From Rubrivivax sp. (GTDB lineage: Bacteria; Pseudomonadota; Gammaproteobacteria; Burkholderiales; Burkholderiaceae_C): a stretch of DNA of 40,062 nucleotides. The notes beneath the pieces are model-generated. The model saw only the letters and a program-made list of their open reading frames with translations. It was not told the DNA's origin and ran no database searches. Positions 34,988 to 40,062 of the stretch are shown piece after piece (within the stretch, counting starts at the first letter, position 1; each line of letters begins with the position of its first letter). The DNA is taken from contig JAJTDM010000058.1 in assembly GCA_021300575.1 (NCBI GenBank), positions 1-40,062 on the forward strand, in the 5' to 3' direction. Position numbers and translations under genes: made by a program.

Positions 34988-37222
34988 ATGAACACCACGA
35001 CCAGTGACCGCACTTCCACCCACGGCCTGCAGGTGGCCACGGTGCTCAAGACCTTTGTCGACCAGCAGGTGCTGCCCGGCACGGGGCTGCAGGCTGACGC
35101 CTTCTGGCAGGGCTTTGCCGCCATCGTGAGCGACCTGTCGCCCAAGAACGCGGCCCTGCTGGCCGAGCGCGACCGCCTGCAGTCCGAGCTGGACGCCTGG
35201 CACGCCAAGCACCCCGGGCCCATCAAGAACATGGCCAAGTACCGGGCCTTCCTGCAGAAGATCGGCTACCTGGTGCCGGTGCCGGCCAAGGTCAAGGTGA
35301 GCACGAAGAACGTGGACGCTGAACTGGCCCGGCAGGCCGGCCCGCAGCTCGTGGTGCCCATCACCAACGCGCGCTACGCGCTGAACGCCGCCCAGGCCCG
35401 CTGGGGCTCGCTGTACGACGCCCTGTACGGCACCGACGCCCTGCCCGAGACCGACGGCTGCGAAAAAGGCACGGGCTACAACCCCAAGCGCGGCGCCAAA
35501 GTCATCGAGTACGCGCGCCATGTGCTGGACCGCACCGCGCCGCTGGCCGGCCGCGGCGCCTCGCACGTGGGCTCCAAGGGCTACGCCATCGCCAAGGGCG
35601 AACTGGTGGTGACCCTGGCTGACGGCCGCACCACCGGGCTGAAGAAGCCGGCCCAGCTCATCGGCTGGCAGGGTGACGTGGCCGCGCCGTCCTCGGTGCT
35701 GCTGCAGCACCACGGCCTGCACCTGGACCTCCGCATCGACCGCAGCACCGCCATCGGCCGCGCTGACGCCGCCGGCGTGAGCGACCTGGTGGTCGAATCT
35801 GCGCTGTCCACCATCCTGGACCTGGAGGACTCGGTGGCCGTGGTGGACGCCGGCGACAAGGTGCAGGCCTACGGCAACTGGCTGGGCATCCTCAAGGGCA
35901 CGCTGACCGAGCAGGTCCACAAGGGTGGCACCACCTTCACCCGCGGCCTGAACCCGGACCGCGTCTACACCGCCCCGGGCGGCGGCACCGTCTCGCTGCA
36001 CGGCCGCTCGCTGCTGTTCGTGCGCAACGTGGGCCACCTGATGACCAACCCGGCCATCCTGTGGAGCGAGGCCGGGCGCGAGATTCCGGAAGGCATCCTG
36101 GACGCCGTGATCACCACCGCCATCGCCCTGCATGACCTGAAGGGCCATGGTGCGAACGGCATCCGCAACAGCCGCACCGGCAGCGTCTACATCGTCAAGC
36201 CCAAGATGCACGGCCCGGCCGAGGTGGCGTTCGCCGCCGAGCTCTTCGGCCGTGTGGAGAAGCTGCTGGGCCTGCCCGACAGCACCGTCAAGCTGGGCAT
36301 CATGGACGAGGAGCGCCGCACCAGCGTGAACCTGCAGGCCTGCATCGCCGCCGCCGCCAGTCGCGTGGCCTTCATCAACACCGGCTTCCTGGACCGCACG
36401 GGCGACGAGATGCACACCGCCATGCAGGCCGGCCCCATGCGCCGCAAGGGCGACATGAAGGCCACCGAGTGGATCGCCGCCTACGAGCGCAACAACGTCC
36501 TCACCGGCCTGGCCTGCGGCCTGCGCGGTCGTGCCCAGATCGGCAAGGGCATGTGGGCCATGCCCGACCTGATGGCCGCCATGCTGCAGCAGAAGATCGC
36601 CCACCCGCTGGCCGGCGCCAACACCGCCTGGGTGCCCAGCCCCACCGCGGCCACCCTGCATGCGCTGCACTACCACCAGGTGGATGTCTTCGGCGTGCAA
36701 AAGGGTATCGAGAAGGGCCTGGAGAAGGTGGACCTGGAAACCGAGCGCGGCGCCTTGCTGGACGCCTTGCTGACCGTGCCCGTGGTGAAGAAGCCCAAGT
36801 GGACCGAAGCCGAGAAGCAGCAGGAGCTGGACAACAACGCCCAGGGCATCCTCGGCTACGTGGTGCGCTGGGTGGACCAGGGCGTGGGCTGCTCCAAAGT
36901 GCCCGACATCCACAACGTGGGGCTGATGGAAGACCGCGCCACGCTGCGCATCTCCAGCCAGCACATGGCCAACTGGCTGCACCACGGCGTGGTGAGCAAG
37001 CAGCAGGTGAAGGACACCCTCAAGCGCATGGCCAAGGTGGTGGACAAGCAGAACGCTGGCGACAAGGCCTACCAGCCCATGACCGGACGCCTGAAGACTT
37101 CAGCCGCCTTCCAGGCCGCCAGCGACCTGGTCTTCAAGGGCCTGGCCCAGCCCAGCGGCTACACCGAGCCGCTGCTGCATGCCTCGCGGCTGAAGGTGAA
37201 GGCGGCGGCGCGGTCGGCTTGA
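34988..37222 (+). CDS. glcB: Malate synthase G
   Basis: 744 residues from ATG 34988, close to the 723 of E. coli GlcB. It condenses glyoxylate with acetyl-CoA to malate in the cytoplasm. Family landmarks are all present: [34 protein letters not shown] (about 118-151, read in parts), [64 protein letters not shown] and [14 protein letters not shown]. No internal gap is seen. It is separated from glcDEF by about 10 kb but completes the glycolate route. Likely controlled by the divergent LysR. Confidence 0.96.
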   Translation: MNTTTSDRTSTHGLQVATVLKTFVDQQVLPGTGLQADAFWQGFAAIVSDLSPKNAALLAERDRLQSELDAWHAKHPGPIKNMAKYRAFLQKIGYLVPVPAKVKVSTKNVDAELARQAGPQLVVPITNARYALNAAQARWGSLYDALYGTDALPETDGCEKGTGYNPKRGAKVIEYARHVLDRTAPLAGRGASHVGSKGYAIAKGELVVTLADGRTTGLKKPAQLIGWQGDVAAPSSVLLQHHGLHLDLRIDRSTAIGRADAAGVSDLVVESALSTILDLEDSVAVVDAGDKVQAYGNWLGILKGTLTEQVHKGGTTFTRGLNPDRVYTAPGGGTVSLHGRSLLFVRNVGHLMTNPAILWSEAGREIPEGILDAVITTAIALHDLKGHGANGIRNSRTGSVYIVKPKMHGPAEVAFAAELFGRVEKLLGLPDSTVKLGIMDEERRTSVNLQACIAAAASRVAFINTGFLDRTGDEMHTAMQAGPMRRKGDMKATEWIAAYERNNVLTGLACGLRGRAQIGKGMWAMPDLMAAMLQQKIAHPLAGANTAWVPSPTAATLHALHYHQVDVFGVQKGIEKGLEKVDLETERGALLDALLTVPVVKKPKWTEAEKQQELDNNAQGILGYVVRWVDQGVGCSKVPDIHNVGLMEDRATLRISSQHMANWLHHGVVSKQQVKDTLKRMAKVVDKQNAGDKAYQPMTGRLKTSAAFQAASDLVFKGLAQPSGYTEPLLHASRLKVKAAARSA

Positions 37223-37295
37223 AGCGCGAGCCGCTGCGGCGCGCGGGGTGGCCGAAGGCGAAGCACTCGCCCCGGCCTGGAGTGCGTGACAGGCC

Positions 37296-37985
37296 TCAGC
37301 GCCCCACCCACCCCCCGCATACCGGGAAGACCTGGCCCACGAAGCAATCGGCCGCGCTGCTGCACAGGTAGGCCGCGAACAGCGCGTCCTCGCGGGCACT
37401 CACCAGGCGGCCCAGCGGGACCTCGCGTGCCAGGCGTTCCTGGAAGCGCGGGTTGGCCTGCACCTCCGGCGGAAAGTAGGTGGGGTTGTCCACGAAGTTC
37501 TGGGCGATGGCGTTGACCTGCACCTGGTGCGGCGCCAGCTCCACCCCCACGGCCTGCACATAGGCCAGTTGCGCACCGCGCGCGGCGCTGTAGGTGGAGG
37601 CCCGCTTCATGCCGCGCAGGGCCGAGGCGCTGCCCACCACCAGCACCTTGCCGCTGCGCCGTTGGATCATGGCGGGCGCGGCGGCGCGCACCAGCCGCGG
37701 CAGCGGGTCCACCAGCGCGGCGAACACGGCGCGCCACTCGTCTTCGCCCACTTCCACGGCGGGCGTGGTCGGCGCCCGGTAGGCGAGGTTGGCCACCAGC
37801 ACGTCGACAGGCCCGGCCTTCTCTGCCTGGGCCACCACCTGGGCCGCGGCCTCGGGCGGCGAAAGGTCGGCCGTGCTGGCCACCACCTGCGCGCCCTGCT
37901 CGGCCAGCACCTCGCACAGCGCCGGGCCCATGAATTCATCCGCCTGCGTGATCAGGACGCGTTTGCCAGTGAGACTGTGCTGCAT
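37296..37985 (-). CDS. SDR-fold protein with halohydrin dehalogenase signatures
   Basis: 229 residues from ATG 37985, with AAGGAG eight bases upstream. The fold is SDR, but the NAD-binding TGxxxGxG is replaced by T13-QADE-F18-M-G20, exactly the T-X4-F-X-G fingerprint of halohydrin dehalogenases. The catalytic set is S119-x12-Y132-x3-R136 (Arg instead of the SDR Lys), the second fingerprint. The region after it (NPTYFPPEVQANPRF, LGRLVSARED, GQVFPVCGGW) resembles HheC of Agrobacterium (PYFYP, NPEH, LGTQKEL, GQVFWLAGG). Such enzymes close vicinal haloalcohols to epoxides, releasing halide, without NAD. No epoxide hydrolase gene is adjacent. Activity is inferred. Confidence 0.8.
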   Translation of the reverse strand: MQHSLTGKRVLITQADEFMGPALCEVLAEQGAQVVASTADLSPPEAAAQVVAQAEKAGPVDVLVANLAYRAPTTPAVEVGEDEWRAVFAALVDPLPRLVRAAAPAMIQRRSGKVLVVGSASALRGMKRASTYSAARGAQLAYVQAVGVELAPHQVQVNAIAQNFVDNPTYFPPEVQANPRFQERLAREVPLGRLVSAREDALFAAYLCSSAADCFVGQVFPVCGGWVGR

Positions 37986-38051
37986 CTCCGGTCTCCTTTT
38001 CTGCAGTGCTCCACCGTCTTCAAGATGCCATGAAGGCGACTCTGCTTGGCG

Positions 38052-38375
38052 TCACTTCCAAGAGTCCGCCGGAGCCGTGAACGCCATGCGAGTGCGTTTG
38101 TCGAACAGGCACAGGCTGCGCCCTGTTTGATTTCGCATGTACTGCTGCGGGTATACGCCGGCAATCAGAGCCGCCGTCAGTCCCAGGCGGTCGTCGTACT
38201 CGATGAGTTCGCCGACCAGCTTGGCGCTCTTCAGTCCGCTGGCCAGGGCGCACTTGGCCACCACTTCAGCCTTGTGCGTGGCCCAGGCCTCAGGCGACGA
38301 GGCTTCGGTGCAGAGCGATGTGCCGAGGCCCGTCACAGCGCCCAAGGTCAGCAGAAAGCGTCTAGAGGATGGCAT
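38052..38375 (-). CDS. Small exported protein of unknown function
   Basis: 107 residues from ATG 38375-38373. The N-terminus MPSSRRFLLTLGAVTGLG has a twin-arginine-like SRRFLL followed by a hydrophobic stretch, so export by Tat or Sec is likely; LGTSLC is not a proper lipobox. The mature part has Cys42 and Cys89, and the phrase LIAGVYPQQYMRNQTGRSL followed by CLFDKRTRMAF. I do not know the family. It lies alone between the dehalogenase-like gene and a GNAT gene, in DNA with lower G+C than the core. Confidence 0.65.
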   Translation of the reverse strand: MPSSRRFLLTLGAVTGLGTSLCTEASSPEAWATHKAEVVAKCALASGLKSAKLVGELIEYDDRLGLTAALIAGVYPQQYMRNQTGRSLCLFDKRTRMAFTAPADSWK

Positions 38376-38478
38376 GACGGCGCTGCTCCATGGCTCGTTC
38401 TGATGAGCTGTCGTTTTCAGAATACCTGAAGTGCCTGCAGCCACAAGCCTTCCTGCGGGGTCGATCTTCATCGAATGC

Positions 38479-39003
38479 TCATCTGGACTCATCGGTCCGC
38501 AGCATGATCAGTTCATCGAAGTAGTCCCGCCCCATCTTGAGCGCCCGCGGCATGCGGCCCACTTCCATGAACCCTGCGGCTTTGTACAGGCGCACAGCGG
38601 CTTCGTTGTTTGCGGTCACCGACAGCGTCACCTGCTCCACGCCGTGCCATGACCACGCTTGCTGCAGCGCAGCGGCAAGGAGCTGCAGGCCCGCACCCTG
38701 ACCTCGTGCGTGCGGGGCAACGTACATGCTTCGGATGAACGCAATGTGTCGCTCCTTCAGGCCCTGCTCCCGGCCCACCCCCACCATGCCCACCAGCTCT
38801 CCAGCGGTGAACAGCCCCAGGAAAGCCCGTTCGGCAGAGCCCGCGATGTGCTGCCGAACCTGGTCCAGGGTCCTGTGCACTTCTTCTTCGTGGCTTGAGC
38901 CGAACGAGGAAGGGCTTTCCTGCAGCCCCTGCAATCGCAGGCGCTGAAACTCACTCGCGTCCGCATCGGTGAGGGGCCGCAGATGCATGTGGTTCTTCGA
39001 CAT
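38479..39003 (-). CDS. GNAT-family N-acetyltransferase
   Basis: 174 residues from ATG 39003-39001 (MSKNHMHLRPL); ATG 38988 is an equally possible start. The acetyl-CoA site is clear: IRSMYVAPHARGQGAGLQLLAAAL (motif A with R-G-Q-G-A-G) and VTANNEAAVRLYKAAGFMEVG (motif B). LRPLTDADASEF is a standard GNAT opening. The acceptor is unknown; small-molecule and protein N-acetylation are both possible. A longer frame to 39087 has no better start signal. It is divergent from the second GNAT gene. Confidence 0.88.
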   Translation of the reverse strand: MSKNHMHLRPLTDADASEFQRLRLQGLQESPSSFGSSHEEEVHRTLDQVRQHIAGSAERAFLGLFTAGELVGMVGVGREQGLKERHIAFIRSMYVAPHARGQGAGLQLLAAALQQAWSWHGVEQVTLSVTANNEAAVRLYKAAGFMEVGRMPRALKMGRDYFDELIMLRTDESR

Positions 39004-39149
39004 CAGGGGGTTGGTCACGCTTTCATCTCCGTCGTTGCACACCGGCGGCAGCCAAGCCCCGTAACCCGCATGATCGCGATGTTCCATTGCGCCAGTTCGT
39101 AGATTTGCACGGTGCTTCCGGGGTCTGTCGCGTATGGCAGCATGACCCT

Positions 39150-39683
39150 ATGCAAGATGCTTCGCTGCGGTTGAGAACGGGAACTCCTGACGATGCCCTG
39201 CTTGTCGGCGTGCTGGGTACGCAAGTGTCTCTTGATACCTACGCGACCAAGGGTATCCGTCCACTGCTGGCGCGAGAGGTGTTGGCGCACTTCTCCACTG
39301 AAGCCATGGCCTCGTTGCTGGCGCGGCCTGACACCCGCTTCGTGCTTGCCGAGCGTGACGAGCACTTGGTCGGTTTCGCTCAACTCGCCTTTGCTGAGCG
39401 GCATGAGTTGGTGTCGGGCCATCCGGCTGTCGAGGTAGAGCGCTTGTACGTGCAGGCACGCTCCAAGGGACAAGGGATTGGCAAGGCCTTGATTGCCGCG
39501 GCTGCCGAGCAGGCCAAGGCATCAGGCGCTCAGTCTTTATGGCTCACGGCGTGGGTGGGCAACACCGACGCATTGGTCTGGTACCGGCGCCAAGGGTGGC
39601 TGGAGCGCGGGCGGACTGACTACGTGTTCGAAGATGAGCACTTTGAGAACATCCTCTTCGAGCTACCCATTCAAACCAAGTGA
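39150..39683 (+). CDS. GNAT-family N-acetyltransferase, second gene
   Basis: 177 residues from ATG 39150; the in-frame part upstream to 39087 overlaps the promoter region. Motif A is VERLYVQARSKGQGIGKALIAAA (R-x-x-G-Q-G-I-G/K), followed by LWLTAWVGNTDALVWYRRQGWLERG (motif B). It is not a close copy of the GNAT gene at 38479. It lies in the lower-G+C right-hand part of the window, with no gene after it. Substrate unknown. Confidence 0.88.
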   Translation: MQDASLRLRTGTPDDALLVGVLGTQVSLDTYATKGIRPLLAREVLAHFSTEAMASLLARPDTRFVLAERDEHLVGFAQLAFAERHELVSGHPAVEVERLYVQARSKGQGIGKALIAAAAEQAKASGAQSLWLTAWVGNTDALVWYRRQGWLERGRTDYVFEDEHFENILFELPIQTK

Positions 39684-40062
39684 GCCAGGAGGCCGGCGAA
39701 GGCAGCTTCGGCGACCCTTCAGGCAGAGCCGGAGATTGATGCCCGGCGAATGAGAGGGACTTCCCCGCCCCGAACCAGCCGCATGGCGGCTGCCGGCGGC
39801 GAAGTGCCACGATGGGCGTCTGCAGAGCGGCAGTCTGTTCTCTGTTCAGCCATCGAACGAGTCGTCATCGAGATCAAACGCGAATACCGCTAGGCAATGA
39901 AATGATGAGACGCATGCAAGCCCGTTGACATCACGAGAAGTCCCTGTAAGGGGTTAGCGAAGTAATCGGCGGGCTGCCGCAAATCGCGCCGAAGAAACAC
40001 TGCGTGCCCCGGTTGTGGCAAGGTGGAATGCGGTGCCGCGGAAGGCCGGTGTAGCAGTGGTG
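39684..40062. other. Right-edge stretch without a supported gene
   Basis: No frame with a credible start and family resemblance was found. A frame open to the edge includes CPGCGK, which looks like half a zinc ribbon, but it has no start codon after the preceding stop. TTGACA at 39925-39930 could be a -35 box, without a good partner. No tRNA, attachment site or insertion-sequence end was recognised. Confidence 0.4.

Noticed and set aside
34862..36985. 707-codon open frame opposite malate synthase G
   Set aside because: Antisense shadow of a fully conserved enzyme gene; no start signal or family resemblance.
39990..40062. Right-edge frame containing CPGCGK, possible transposase or zinc-ribbon start
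   Set aside because: It has no start codon after the preceding stop and too few residues to compare with any family.

Overview
The window reads as chromosomal DNA of a high-GC betaproteobacterium, most likely order Burkholderiales and Comamonadaceae-like. The basis is the strong G/C third-position bias, a stand-alone homocysteine-methyltransferase half of MetH, a PhaM-type polyhydroxybutyrate granule protein, glycolate oxidase glcDEF with malate synthase G, and a Wzy/PglL-type ligase beside a type IV pilin. Both ends (about 1-970 and 38,050-40,062) are visibly poorer in G+C than the middle, and the left edge cuts the start of an IS1595-like transposase.

Layout. 1-5,000: IS edge, a type IV pilin with its own sigma-54-type promoter and a strong terminator, and two tandem TPR-glycosyltransferase paralogues behind a small unknown gene, all on the minus strand. 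5,216-7,213: a divergent Wzy/PglL-like O-antigen or pilin glycan ligase. 7,215-10,650: Uma2 nuclease-like protein, a DsbA/FrnE-like oxidoreductase, a PhyH dioxygenase and a DUF4143 ATPase whose start lies in an 11-bp inverted repeat. 10,672-20,304: a tightly packed plus-strand run of SAF-domain dehydrogenase, two Opp/Dpp ATPases, a family 5 binding protein, amidase, TTC38-like TPR protein and two EamA transporters; no permease genes are present. A long palindromic intergenic repeat follows.

20,442-25,030: a minus-strand operon glcD-hepT-mntA-glcE-glcF in which a complete HEPN/MNT (HepT-MntA, type VII) toxin-antitoxin pair sits between glcD and glcE, every junction overlapping by 1 or 4 bases. 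GlcD itself lacks about 56 residues, including the HAGDGN segment. 25,193-28,259: FIST sensor, PhaM and an orphan PAS histidine kinase, possibly one operon. 28,399-31,891: DUF3108 protein, rhodanese, MetH N-terminal half, and a crotonase that appears to lack about 20 residues near its N-terminus. 32,076-33,856: a Ser/Thr kinase fused to a cyclic-nucleotide-binding-like domain, and a PsiF-repeat protein. 33,906-37,222: a LysR regulator divergent from malate synthase G. 37,296-37,985: an SDR-fold protein carrying both sequence fingerprints of halohydrin dehalogenases. 38,052-39,683: a small exported protein and two GNAT acetyltransferases.

How the parts fit. The glc genes and malate synthase G would form the glycolate-glyoxylate-malate route, but the GlcD deletion puts its first step in doubt. 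The pilin, ligase and TPR-glycosyltransferases look like a pilin surface-glycosylation locus. The most unusual items are the toxin-antitoxin pair locked into the glc operon, the shortened GlcD, and the halohydrin-dehalogenase-like gene.
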